DNA of 41,301 bases, from assembly GCA_964624795.1 (NCBI GenBank), contig CAZUZS010000044.1, forward strand, positions 1 to 41,301, in the 5' to 3' direction. The notes under the pieces are model-generated. The model was not told where the DNA came from and did no database searches. It worked only from the letters and a program-made list of their open reading frames with translations. Source of the DNA: CAZUZS01 sp964624795 (GTDB lineage Bacteria; Calditrichota; Calditrichia; RBG-13-44-9). How positions within the stretch are numbered: position 1 is the stretch's first letter; every line of letters starts with the position of its first letter. A program made the translations under genes and the position numbers. Shown here in pieces: positions 8,523 through 17,687 of this stretch.

Positions 8523-10403
8523 TCAATAGGCAAAGGAAATACTGATATGGAATTCCCCCGGCGATTCATATTTTGTCGGTCGCAGTTTGATACCGTAATC
8601 GAAGCGAACAGGTCCAAGCGGCGTCATGATTGCCAACCCGGCGCCGGAGGACGGCTTTATGCTATTAAATTTGAAATTCCTGTTCTCCAGCCAGACATTG
8701 CCGGCATCTGTAAAAATTTCGCCCCAAAACAACCAGAAAATCGGGATTCTTACTTCAACATTTCCCAATACCATGAGTTTGCCGCCAATTGCTTGCGGAT
8801 TCTGCCCGTTTTCATCATATACAACGGGCCCCAGCAATTGCTCCCGGTAGCCGCGGACGGTGGAAGCACCCCCCAAATAGAACCGTTCCAGAATCGGGAT
8901 CTGAGATAATTTGCCAAGCTCCAAAATATTTCCGGCCCGAATCCGGGTTGCCAGCACCCAGCCCTTCCGCAAAGGAAATGCCTGGTAACGAATCCACTGT
9001 GCTGTAAACTTGAAAAACCTGTTTACGGATGTAGCCCCGGTATACTGATTTCGACTGTTTGAGTAAGCAAATTTAACCGTCGTTTCGGTTAAATATCCTT
9101 GCATGGGACTTAAATAATTATCTCGTTTATCCCTTGTAACATCGGTACTGATGGAGTAAATAAAATCCTGCCCATTTGTTTGATTGAAGAATGCCTCACC
9201 CAGAGTGTCCTTTTCAAGGATCTTAACATTATTGAATGCCAGGGTTGCCGACGCCTTCCATGCGTTAGGAAAATCGTGCCGCACCTGAAAAGAGGATGTA
9301 AAATAGTTGTAATCGGAAGAATTTACCGGACGAACCTGGTAGTAAGATGCACGAAAAATGCCCGGCGTTCGCGTATACCCGATCCATGGTTCAACAAAGT
9401 AGAGGCTGTACTGGTTTTTGGGATTGATGATGCTGTGACTGTTAAAATCGTAGGAGAGTGAAGGGATAACTTCCAATGTGATTGTTCGTGCCGTCCCGAA
9501 CAGATTGCGGTGACCAAAGCTGAAGGTAAAATCGAAAGTCCCGCCATAAAGGATCTCCTGCTCGTATGCAACGCCAAACTGGGCGCCGATCCAGCGCGAT
9601 TTTTTCTCCACCAGCTTCACAATCAGGGCAGCCTGGCTCCGGGTGCTGTCTGCTGCCCGCAGTTCCATTCCCACAAAATCGAACAGACCGGTGCTGTATA
9701 TATTGCGCTGCGACTTCTCGATCTCATCCCGGGAATAAATATCGCCTTTGTGTATTTCCAGCTCCCTGCGAACAATGAAGCTCTTCACTTGCCGCAAGCC
9801 AGCGTACTCCAAGTCAACAATGTGGACTGTTGCACCTTCGTTGATCTTTATATCGACAAGTATTAATGAATCCTGCTCGCTCTTGTCCTGGTTGATTACG
9901 ACATAGGGTTTCCCGTGGTTAAAGTAGTAACGCTCAATCTTATTCAAACCTTCATCGATGGACTGCTGATCGTAGATTTGGTTTTTCTTTAGCTTAATAT
10001 AATTCCTGATCCGGTCATTGGTGAGCAATTCGCCTCCGCTGACTTCTATGCCGCCCAGGCGATACTGCTTTCCCTCGTTGATCCGGAAAAGGATTGAGAC
10101 TTTATCTGCCTTGCGGTGAATTTCGGATTCTATCCAGACATTCAGAAAACCTTTCCCCAGGTAGAAGTTGGTCAGAATTGTTTTGTCCACCCGCAGCAGC
10201 TTGCTGTTGAACGGCTTCTTTTCTTCCGATTTAATAATGCTTTTCAGCTCGGAACTCTTGAAGTCTTTATTCCCTTCAAAAAGGATTTTATCAATCTTAA
10301 TTCCGCTGGCGAAGAGGTTTGTGGAGATCACTGCCACAAGAATGGCCGACACAAGGATTCTAAAAATTAAGCCGCCAGTTAATGTCGAATTTAATCTTGT
10401 CAT
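8523..10403 (-). CDS. tamA: Outer-membrane Omp85 protein, TamA-like (three POTRA domains plus beta-barrel)
   Basis: After a signal/anchor segment (RILVSAILVAVIST) the protein has about three POTRA repeats, starting at IKIDKILFEGNKDF, YRLGGIEVSGGEL and VHIVDLEYAGLRQVKSF. A 16-strand-type barrel follows, with the conserved VRGYRE loop motif and a terminal aromatic residue (HISISFAY). BamA normally has five POTRAs and TamA three, and the adjacent tamB supports TamA: the two form an envelope-spanning module for outer-membrane assembly or lipid transport. The start is uncertain. ATG 10403 has a weak AAGAGA site and ATG 10418 has none; both lie inside the end of tamB. The predicted length is 626 residues. 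Confidence 0.88.
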   Translation of the reverse strand: MTRLNSTLTGGLIFRILVSAILVAVISTNLFASGIKIDKILFEGNKDFKSSELKSIIKSEEKKPFNSKLLRVDKTILTNFYLGKGFLNVWIESEIHRKADKVSILFRINEGKQYRLGGIEVSGGELLTNDRIRNYIKLKKNQIYDQQSIDEGLNKIERYYFNHGKPYVVINQDKSEQDSLILVDIKINEGATVHIVDLEYAGLRQVKSFIVRRELEIHKGDIYSRDEIEKSQRNIYSTGLFDFVGMELRAADSTRSQAALIVKLVEKKSRWIGAQFGVAYEQEILYGGTFDFTFSFGHRNLFGTARTITLEVIPSLSYDFNSHSIINPKNQYSLYFVEPWIGYTRTPGIFRASYYQVRPVNSSDYNYFTSSFQVRHDFPNAWKASATLAFNNVKILEKDTLGEAFFNQTNGQDFIYSISTDVTRDKRDNYLSPMQGYLTETTVKFAYSNSRNQYTGATSVNRFFKFTAQWIRYQAFPLRKGWVLATRIRAGNILELGKLSQIPILERFYLGGASTVRGYREQLLGPVVYDENGQNPQAIGGKLMVLGNVEVRIPIFWLFWGEIFTDAGNVWLENRNFKFNSIKPSSGAGLAIMTPLGPVRFDYGIKLRPTKYESPGEFHISISFAY

Positions 10404-13400
10404 ATTCTCTTTTTTCATAATAGGTCGATATGGACCAGTTTTTGTTAATCCGGTATTCGAGATATATCTGGTTGCCCGCTTCCCACGCCAACCGGGGGGT
10501 TGGAATATTTCCAAGACCCGGCAAACCAGCCGAACTCAACTGGGTAGTGTATTCAAGATAGAGCCGCGGAGATAAGTATTTCCCCAATGATAAGGTAGAT
10601 TCTCCCAGGTCCTGGTTGAGCCTGCGGTTGCTGAAATCCAGAATATTTTGCTGCCCTTCCATTCGAATTTCATCCAACCCGATAAATCGCCGCGCCTCCC
10701 GCTCGATCTGGGAAACCAATGCCTGGTTCAGCATTTCCTGTCCCTTCTCCAAAACCACGCTGCTTCCCAAATCCTTGAATGTTACGCCAAACAAGAGAAG
10801 AGAAATCTGGTCCTTTGTTTCGGGATAAAGGTATGTAATATCTTGCTGGGTATCCAGATCGTAAATTCGAATATCCTTGACCGGATTGTTTAGCGGTCCC
10901 TGCACATGCAGTTGGAAGAGATAGCCATATTTTCTCTTTTCGGCATTAATATCCAGTTGAGGCAATTCCTTGGGATTTGTAAAAGATACCTGTCCGTTGC
11001 TGATATCAAATTCCTCAAACTGGTAATATTTCCCTTTGGGGACCTCCAGATTTCCCGATGCTTCCAATAGACCGCGCGGTTCCTGGATAATTTGCAGGTC
11101 ACCATTCAGGAGCATTTCAAAAGAGTTGAACGTGGCCTCGCTTCGAACATAAAAGTTACCCGGAATGGAGACATTCAGCATATAAGCAAGGTAAGGCGGA
11201 GTTTCCCTTACCGCCGGCGAGAGCAACAGATTTTTCTCCGACTCCTTTAAATCGAGATTAACCTGCCCCTTATTAACCGTTACATCCCCCTGAACCGTTA
11301 TTGTATCCCGCCCACTGATATGCAGGTTGTTGGTTGAGACAACCAGTTGCGTGTTCTCCAGGAAATAATTGACGTATGCCCGGTTGGTTTTAACATGCAG
11401 GTTCACCTTTGGCCTTTGCAACCGGGAAAGATCGACATCGCCGGAAATCGCAATTTGGCCTTGCTTGCGGGTTGGGAACAGAAGTTTGCGAAACGGGGAA
11501 AAAATAAAGGCGGTGAATTTTTGAAAGATATTCCTGTTTTCGGATTCGCCGGCCATTCTGGCAGTCCCGGTAAGTATTTCCAGCTTATTATTTTTCAGCG
11601 ATGCCTCAAATTCTATATTTGTCACCGGATTCTCGACTTTCGTCAGATACAATTTTCCATTCGAAATATCGGCTTCGGCTTCAATCAGAGATGGATAGTC
11701 CCAGGTACCGCCAAGCCGGGCAGTAAAGTCAATCTTGCCGGTTAGCTCGTCAACTTCCGGGGTGAGTAGGCTAATGAAATTTACGGTGTCTTCCTGCATC
11801 TTCACGAACAGGCCGAACCGTTTATCCGAAAATATTTCATCCGGATTGTTCAGGTCCAGATGGAGGAATGTGTAGCCGTTCACCTTAATGTCTGAATTCA
11901 GGAGATTGATCTCGCCCAGATCAAGCGTCAGCCGGGAAGGCAATATTCTTCCGTCCAGCCTGAAAGAGCGAACCGAGTAATCCTGGTAGATAACTCGATT
12001 GCCGCTCAGGAGGTAAGTTCCCCTGGGATTTTTTGCGGTGCCTTCCAATTTAATACTACCGTCGAATGTCCCCTGTACCGGAAAATTGTATTTTTTAAAA
12101 AACGGATAATCCGAGATCCGAATCCCCTTAAATTCGCAGTCCAACGCCAATTGATCGGAATCATCAAAGATGAATTTACCTTGCTGATCTTTTTTCTTCG
12201 GAAGTGCCATTTCTCCCTTCAGTGAAAAATAGGAGTTATCCGAGTGCTGAAAATTAAAATCGCCGATTTTAAGGACATGATTATCGTATGTGAGATTGGC
12301 TTTCAGGTTTCCAAGCGTGTCGGCATCAAGGGCAATTGCATGGACATCTACAAACGAGTCCAATATCAGGCTGTCCAATTTTCCGCTGATCTCAGTCGAC
12401 ACTTCCATTAACCCGCCAACATTGTATTGCCAGTTAATGAACTGGTTAAAGGCAAGAAGTCTGATGTTCTTCAGATAGATGGCAAGGCCGCTGTTCCCCT
12501 TGAAATTCAAATATCCGCGAGCTTCAACTTCCCCTTGTTCCGGGGCCTGCAGCACAAAATTTTCAATCTGCAGCGAGTCCCCCCGGTACACGGCTTCCAG
12601 CGTATCCGGGGCAAATATCAGGTAGTTCTCATACCGCAATTCCATTTTGTTCAACTTAACATCAAACAGGTTCCCCTTCCGCTCGACGGCTCCTGCCAAT
12701 GTAAAGTAATTGTCATTGTTGTAGAAACTTATTGAATCCATTTGAACGGTATCGTGCCTGATTCTTAGTGCAATAACACCGTCTGTGACCAGAATGCCAG
12801 ACACCAGGGCAGAAGACAGGTCAAGCTTGAAGTAACCTGTTCGTTCCTCTATCATGCTTCGCAACTCAAATTTTCCCTCCACTCCATAGGCCCGGCTATT
12901 TTGGACAACCAGAGAATCGAGCAAAAACGAACCTGACACGGTTGGATTAGCGAGCGGACCGGTGAGATCCACATTCAGGCTGCCGTTTCCGCCAATCAGT
13001 CCCAGCCCAAGACTGCTGTCAAGCGTATCAAGATTGTTATGGTCGGTATAAAGATGAAGATCGAGCACCTGCTGTCGGTTCATCGTGCCCTCAACAAAAA
13101 ACTGGGAAGCCTCTTGGACAACCAGGCGCGAGCCTTTTCGAACATCCCAGTTGCCGTCTTTCACTCCCAGGTTCATATATAACGTATCTGCCCTGATCTT
13201 GCCAAATTTTATCGCAGTAAGCTGCGCTTTCCCTTCCCCGCTTAATGAATTGAAATTCCAGGTATTAAAGTTGAGCCTGATCCACCCGTTCAGATCTGAC
13301 TGTTCAGCCCCCAGGGGCGATTTTTTCAAATTCACATTACTGAAGTTCAATGAGATGCGATTATTGCCCTCCGGCGCTACCCGCGCAAATCCCGATATAT

Positions 13401-14379
13401 TTCCAAAATTTGTCAAAATTCTTAAATTGTTCAGCTCCAGGGTTTTATTGTGATATTGATAAGCACAGGCAAAACGCCTGAGCTGTAGCGTATCGGCAGT
13501 GCCGGAGAAAAACATTTTCCCCCTGAAATCCGTGGGATTTCCGATAAAATCCCCGGAAAATTCCAGCGAGCCGTATTTGAACGGTATGCCGGGTATAATT
13601 TTATTCAAAAGTGATACGCTCACCTCACTGGTATCCGCGAAGATCAGGAACCGAAAGTGTGGCTGCAACTCAACTTCGCCGTGGGCGGTTAGCTGAGCAT
13701 CCTCCAGGCTGAGCTGCAATTGATTTAATGTCAACCGCTTTTCATTTCCCCGGAGCTGAAAGGAAAGATGACGCAGGTCAAGATCGCGCTCGTCCCATCT
13801 TCCCTTCAGGTATCTCAGCCCGATGTCTGCTCCTCCGGAATTGATTGCCGCGTTACACAACAATGAAATTCCGGTGAAGCGGTTTGATTTATTTCCATCA
13901 TCGATGGTGACGGTCGCATCCTTGATAAGCAGCTCACGGATGGTCAGATTCGGGAAAGCAGAAAGGTCGATTTTTGCTGCTAAAGAGTCTTCGGATGTAA
14001 ATTGTGCGGCAGTTTCATTTTTCTCGGATGTGTCAGCCGCGGCGTGGATCATCACGATTGGGTCATCCAAAACTAGGCTGTGGATACTGATTTTGTTTTT
14101 AAGCAAATCCAGAGACGAGTATTTAAGGACTACCGTTTTGCATTGTATCGTATCGCCATTAAAAGCGACGCTTACATTCCTAAAGCGAACGGTGCCTAAA
14201 AGGTTTCCTTCAAGATGCTCATACTTAATATGAATGTTATGATCCACGGCCACATTCATAAGACCAAGGATCGCCCGATCCACCAGGGGCGTAAAGGAAT
14301 AGAGCAGAACGAAAACGACGACCAGCGCAAGAACAACTGCTCCAAACCATGCAATCAATTTTAGAAATCTTAGATTCAT
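10360..14379 (-). CDS. tamB: TamB-like AsmA/DUF490 translocation and assembly protein
   Basis: This 1339-residue protein has one N-terminal membrane anchor (about residues 5-27, rich in Val, Leu and Phe). A very long beta-rich region of AsmA/TamB repeats follows (LVLDDPIVMIH, LDLTGPLANPTVSGSF and similar), then a C-terminal DUF490 domain with PRGLLEASGNLEVPKGKYY, ISNGQVSFTNP and LYLEYTTQLS. In the family this forms a hydrophobic groove across the periplasm that works with TamA. Here tamB comes first and overlaps the start of tamA by 44 bp, so the two are probably translationally coupled. A typical tamA-tamB operon has the reverse order. Confidence 0.92.
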   Translation of the reverse strand: MNLRFLKLIAWFGAVVLALVVVFVLLYSFTPLVDRAILGLMNVAVDHNIHIKYEHLEGNLLGTVRFRNVSVAFNGDTIQCKTVVLKYSSLDLLKNKISIHSLVLDDPIVMIHAAADTSEKNETAAQFTSEDSLAAKIDLSAFPNLTIRELLIKDATVTIDDGNKSNRFTGISLLCNAAINSGGADIGLRYLKGRWDERDLDLRHLSFQLRGNEKRLTLNQLQLSLEDAQLTAHGEVELQPHFRFLIFADTSEVSVSLLNKIIPGIPFKYGSLEFSGDFIGNPTDFRGKMFFSGTADTLQLRRFACAYQYHNKTLELNNLRILTNFGNISGFARVAPEGNNRISLNFSNVNLKKSPLGAEQSDLNGWIRLNFNTWNFNSLSGEGKAQLTAIKFGKIRADTLYMNLGVKDGNWDVRKGSRLVVQEASQFFVEGTMNRQQVLDLHLYTDHNNLDTLDSSLGLGLIGGNGSLNVDLTGPLANPTVSGSFLLDSLVVQNSRAYGVEGKFELRSMIEERTGYFKLDLSSALVSGILVTDGVIALRIRHDTVQMDSISFYNNDNYFTLAGAVERKGNLFDVKLNKMELRYENYLIFAPDTLEAVYRGDSLQIENFVLQAPEQGEVEARGYLNFKGNSGLAIYLKNIRLLAFNQFINWQYNVGGLMEVSTEISGKLDSLILDSFVDVHAIALDADTLGNLKANLTYDNHVLKIGDFNFQHSDNSYFSLKGEMALPKKKDQQGKFIFDDSDQLALDCEFKGIRISDYPFFKKYNFPVQGTFDGSIKLEGTAKNPRGTYLLSGNRVIYQDYSVRSFRLDGRILPSRLTLDLGEINLLNSDIKVNGYTFLHLDLNNPDEIFSDKRFGLFVKMQEDTVNFISLLTPEVDELTGKIDFTARLGGTWDYPSLIEAEADISNGKLYLTKVENPVTNIEFEASLKNNKLEILTGTARMAGESENRNIFQKFTAFIFSPFRKLLFPTRKQGQIAISGDVDLSRLQRPKVNLHVKTNRAYVNYFLENTQLVVSTNNLHISGRDTITVQGDVTVNKGQVNLDLKESEKNLLLSPAVRETPPYLAYMLNVSIPGNFYVRSEATFNSFEMLLNGDLQIIQEPRGLLEASGNLEVPKGKYYQFEEFDISNGQVSFTNPKELPQLDINAEKRKYGYLFQLHVQGPLNNPVKDIRIYDLDTQQDITYLYPETKDQISLLLFGVTFKDLGSSVVLEKGQEMLNQALVSQIEREARRFIGLDEIRMEGQQNILDFSNRRLNQDLGESTLSLGKYLSPRLYLEYTTQLSSAGLPGLGNIPTPRLAWEAGNQIYLEYRINKNWSISTYYEKREYDKIKFDINWRLNF

Positions 14380-14587
14380 TGTCTTTTTATCTATCCAAGA
14401 TCAAAATTTATAAATAAATACAATAGAAACAAAAATCATTTTAAGAGAAATAGGATACGCTTTTGGGTATCGGTAATAGGCTGTTCAGTTGTGGACGGAT
14501 CTTGATTGTCAGAGAACGCCATGCTGCCTTTCCGGCGGTGACCGGATAGAGAAGACTGGTAATTTATTGGACAACTGTTTTTCAGGC

Positions 14588-14626
14588 AAAACAAAAGCCG
14601 GATTTCAATAAACACAGAAATCCGGC
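14588..14626 (-). terminator. Rho-independent terminator after the nucleotide-sugar dehydrogenase gene
   Basis: GCCGGATTTC (14597-14606) and GAAATCCGGC (14617-14626) form a perfect 10-bp stem with a 10-nt loop. Read on the minus strand it is followed by TTTTGTTTT. It lies about 27 bp past the stop of the gene ending at 14653. Confidence 0.85.
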
Positions 14627-14652
14627 GTTAGCAAAAAAAGGTAATCATTCGG

Positions 14653-15963
14653 TCAGGCTTTTACAATTTTCTCCCTGCCGGCCTTCAGATTTACGGTGGC
14701 ATTTCGGGTGTCCACAACCAGCTTGGAATTGCTGACGATGAAATCATAATCGAAAAGCGAATGGTCAGTCGAGATCAGAACGGCATCGTACGATTTCAAA
14801 TTTTCGGCAGTCAGCTCAACACTCTGCTTTTCGAAATTGTAGTGACGGGTAGGACCAAGTTTAGGGATATATGGATCGTGATAATCGGGCATACCGCCTT
14901 TGGCCGAGATAATTTCCATCAGTTTCAGGGATGGCGATTCACGCATATCATCAATATCTTTTTTATAAGAAAGCCCAAGTACCAGAATTTTCGATCCGTT
15001 TATGCTCTTCTTATGATTATTCAGGGCATCGATAAGTTTGTTCACTACATAGAACGGCATGGATGTATTGACTTCCCCCGCCAATTCGATAAAGCGTGTC
15101 GGCATCTCGTACTCGCGCGCTTTCCAGGTGAGGTAGAACGGATCGATGGGAATGCAGTGTCCGCCCAATCCGGGACCGGGATAGAACGGCATGAATCCGA
15201 ACGGTTTTGTAGATGCAGCATTTACCACTTCCCAAACATCAATGCCCATCTCGCCCAGGATCATCTTCATCTCGTTTACCATCGCAATGTTGACGCTGCG
15301 GAAAATGTTCTCGAGAAGCTTGGTGGCCTCTGCTGCCTGGCTGGATGATACCGGCACCGTTTTGACAATCACCTGATCGTAGAGCGTTTTGGACAGCTCG
15401 AGGGAAACGGGATCGTTTGCACCAACGACTTTTGGAATTGTGCGGGTATTGAAATTGGGATTGTTGGGATCTTCCCGTTCCGGTGAAAATGCGATATAGA
15501 AATCCTCGTGCCCCTTTAATCCGGATTTTTCGATAATGGTCATCATAACTTCTTCAGTGGTACCCGGAAAAGTGGAGCTTTCCAGCACAATCAACTGCCC
15601 TTTTTGGACATAATTGGAAATAACTTCGGAGGTCTGCTCTATGTACGAAATATCCGGCTCGCGGTGTTTGTCCAGAGGTGTTGGCACACAGACCAAAATA
15701 CAATCCACTTCGCGCAAGCGGCCAAAATCGGTAGTTGATTCAAATTTTCCGCTTTCTCTGGCATTTTTTATTCGTTCTGCCGCAATGTGTTTTATATATG
15801 ATTTTCCTGCGTTCAGCGCATCCACTTTTTTTGAATCAATATCGAATCCGACTGTCGGAAAATTCTCGGTCACAAATTCCAAAAGCAGAGGCAGCCCGAC
15901 GTAGCCCATCCCGATCACACCTATTTTTGCTTCGTGGTTTTTGATCTTCTGCAATAAGTCCAT
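14653..15963 (-). CDS. Nucleotide-sugar dehydrogenase (WbpA/UDP-GlcNAc 6-dehydrogenase type)
   Basis: This is an NAD-dependent four-electron oxidation of a UDP-hexose to the uronic acid. The Rossmann motif IGVIGMGYVGLPL is at residues 14-26. The catalytic Cys270 is in GPGLGGHCIPIDPFYL, which matches the UDP-N-acetylhexosamine dehydrogenase (WbpA/WecC/TviB) branch rather than the UDP-glucose branch. The KILVLGLSYKKDIDDMRESP region marks the C-terminal domain. The start at 15963 follows AGGAGA; the length of 436 residues fits WbpA. It has its own terminator, and a second terminator separates it from ugd, so it is probably a separate unit serving exopolysaccharide or O-antigen precursor supply. 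The exact substrate is inferred. Confidence 0.9.
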   Translation of the reverse strand: MDLLQKIKNHEAKIGVIGMGYVGLPLLLEFVTENFPTVGFDIDSKKVDALNAGKSYIKHIAAERIKNARESGKFESTTDFGRLREVDCILVCVPTPLDKHREPDISYIEQTSEVISNYVQKGQLIVLESSTFPGTTEEVMMTIIEKSGLKGHEDFYIAFSPEREDPNNPNFNTRTIPKVVGANDPVSLELSKTLYDQVIVKTVPVSSSQAAEATKLLENIFRSVNIAMVNEMKMILGEMGIDVWEVVNAASTKPFGFMPFYPGPGLGGHCIPIDPFYLTWKAREYEMPTRFIELAGEVNTSMPFYVVNKLIDALNNHKKSINGSKILVLGLSYKKDIDDMRESPSLKLMEIISAKGGMPDYHDPYIPKLGPTRHYNFEKQSVELTAENLKSYDAVLISTDHSLFDYDFIVSNSKLVVDTRNATVNLKAGREKIVKA

Positions 15964-16192
15964 TTTTTCTCCTGTAAATTTATTTTGTGTTCTCAATCGA
16001 ATACGAAATTTATTGTCCTTTTCTATTACCAATTTGACACATAACAAGAATTTCAAATGATGATATTTTTGATCGGCTATTCAATTCTTTTTTTTTCAGG
16101 GGTAGCCTCTGTACCTGTCATAATTGCTTGATGCTGCGCAGAATTTCATCCTTGTCCCACATAAAATTTTATCGATGACATACTTTTGGAAT

Positions 16193-16222
16193 AAAAAAAG
16201 GGAACATTTGACGTTGTTCCCT
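16193..16222 (-). terminator. Rho-independent terminator after ugd
   Basis: AGGGAAC (16199-16205) pairs with GTTCCCT (16216-16222) over a 10-nt loop. On the minus strand the stem is followed by a run of seven T. It lies about 20 bp beyond the ugd stop at 16244. Confidence 0.8.
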
Positions 16223-16243
16223 CTTTTCCAACCTGTTATTTAA

Positions 16244-17548
16244 TCATGGCCTTCCGATGCTGAAATAGTCGAATCCATTCTCCCGCAATTTACCCGGATT
16301 GTAAATATTTCGCCCATCAAAAATGACTGGCTGCTTCATGAGTGCTTTCATCTTGTCGAAGTCTGGCTCGCGATATTCTAACCATTCAGTTATCAGGAGC
16401 AAGCCGGAACTATCGTTCAATGCATCGTAATTATCGTCAAACAGTTCTATTTCTTTATCCAGACCCAGGCGCCGGGCTTCGTCCATGGCAACCGGATCGT
16501 GAGCCTTTATAGTCACATCCAATTTTTTCAATTCCCTGATGATGGCCCTTGCCGGTGCTTCGCGCATGTCGTCTGTTTTGGGTTTGAAACTAAGCCCCCA
16601 GAGGGTGAGTGTTTTGCCTGCTAAATTGTTGTTATAATATTTCAATATCTTTGGAACCAGCGATATTTTTTGATCTTCATTCACATCCTCCACTGAAGTC
16701 AGGATTCGCATATCATATTGAAAATCTTTAGCCGTTCGGATCAGCGCCTTTACATCTTTGGGAAAGCATGAACCGCCGTACCCCACACCGGGAAATATGA
16801 ATGAATATCCGATGCGTTTGTCAGAACCAATTCCCTTCCGAACTTTTTCGACGTCCGCACCAACTTTATCACAAAGGTTGGCGATTTCGTTCATGAAAGA
16901 AATCTTGGTTGCCAGAAGTGAATTTGCAGCGTATTTGGTCAATTCCGCGCTTAACTCGTCCATGACAATAATTGGATTGCCGGTGCGAACAAATGGAGAA
17001 TAAAGCTCACGCATGGTCTCCCCTACTTCGGCGCTGCTGGTACCAATGACGACCCGATCCGGATACATAAAATCGTCAATCGCCGCCCCTTCTTTCAGAA
17101 ATTCCGGGTTCGACACAACTTCAACCGAAATAGTGGTTTCTTTCTGTATGGTTTCCTTTACTTTTTTGGCGGTCCCAACCGGAACGGTGCTCTTATTCAC
17201 AACAATTTTTGGTTTCTGCATATATTGGCCAATGGCCTTGGCCACCGCCAGGACATATTGTAAGTCCGCCGAACCATCTTCATCCGGGGGTGTACCGACT
17301 GCGATAAAAATAATATCCGATTTTTCAACCGTTTCTTTCATATCGGTGGTGAAACTCAGGCGCCCGTGTTTCACATTTCGTTCCACCAAAAGCTCAAGGC
17401 CGGGTTCGTATATGGGAATGATGCCCTTGCGCAGCCGGTCTATCTTATTAGAATCGTTGTCCATGCAGATTACACGATTTCCGGTTTCTGCAAAACACGC
17501 ACCGGCTACCAGTCCGACATAACCCGAGCCTATTACCGCCAAATTCAT
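16244..17548 (-). CDS. ugd: UDP-glucose 6-dehydrogenase
   Basis: This enzyme oxidises UDP-glucose to UDP-glucuronate with two NAD+. The N-terminal Rossmann motif MNLAVIGSGYVGLVAGACFA is at the start. NKSTVPVGTAKKV, SNPEFLKEGAAIDDF and GVGYGGSCFPKDVKAL follow, the last with catalytic Cys261. LWGLSFKPKTDDMREAP begins the C-terminal half. The length of 434 residues is typical. GGAGGT lies 4 bp before the ATG at 17548. It lies 139 bp downstream of the Wzc-like kinase gene; enzymes of this kind are often regulated by phosphorylation by such kinases, but nothing in this sequence proves it here. Confidence 0.95.
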   Translation of the reverse strand: MNLAVIGSGYVGLVAGACFAETGNRVICMDNDSNKIDRLRKGIIPIYEPGLELLVERNVKHGRLSFTTDMKETVEKSDIIFIAVGTPPDEDGSADLQYVLAVAKAIGQYMQKPKIVVNKSTVPVGTAKKVKETIQKETTISVEVVSNPEFLKEGAAIDDFMYPDRVVIGTSSAEVGETMRELYSPFVRTGNPIIVMDELSAELTKYAANSLLATKISFMNEIANLCDKVGADVEKVRKGIGSDKRIGYSFIFPGVGYGGSCFPKDVKALIRTAKDFQYDMRILTSVEDVNEDQKISLVPKILKYYNNNLAGKTLTLWGLSFKPKTDDMREAPARAIIRELKKLDVTIKAHDPVAMDEARRLGLDKEIELFDDNYDALNDSSGLLLITEWLEYREPDFDKMKALMKQPVIFDGRNIYNPGKLRENGFDYFSIGRP

Positions 17549-17687
17549 GATACCTCCAGTTTCTTGTTATTCTTTATCATGCCAATCATCAATTGGCTGG
17601 GAATAAGTAGAATTTTTTGCCTCACCCTTGTTACAGAGATCACTTAATGGAATTTCAAATTTTTTTGAATTTCCGCAAGAATGTATT

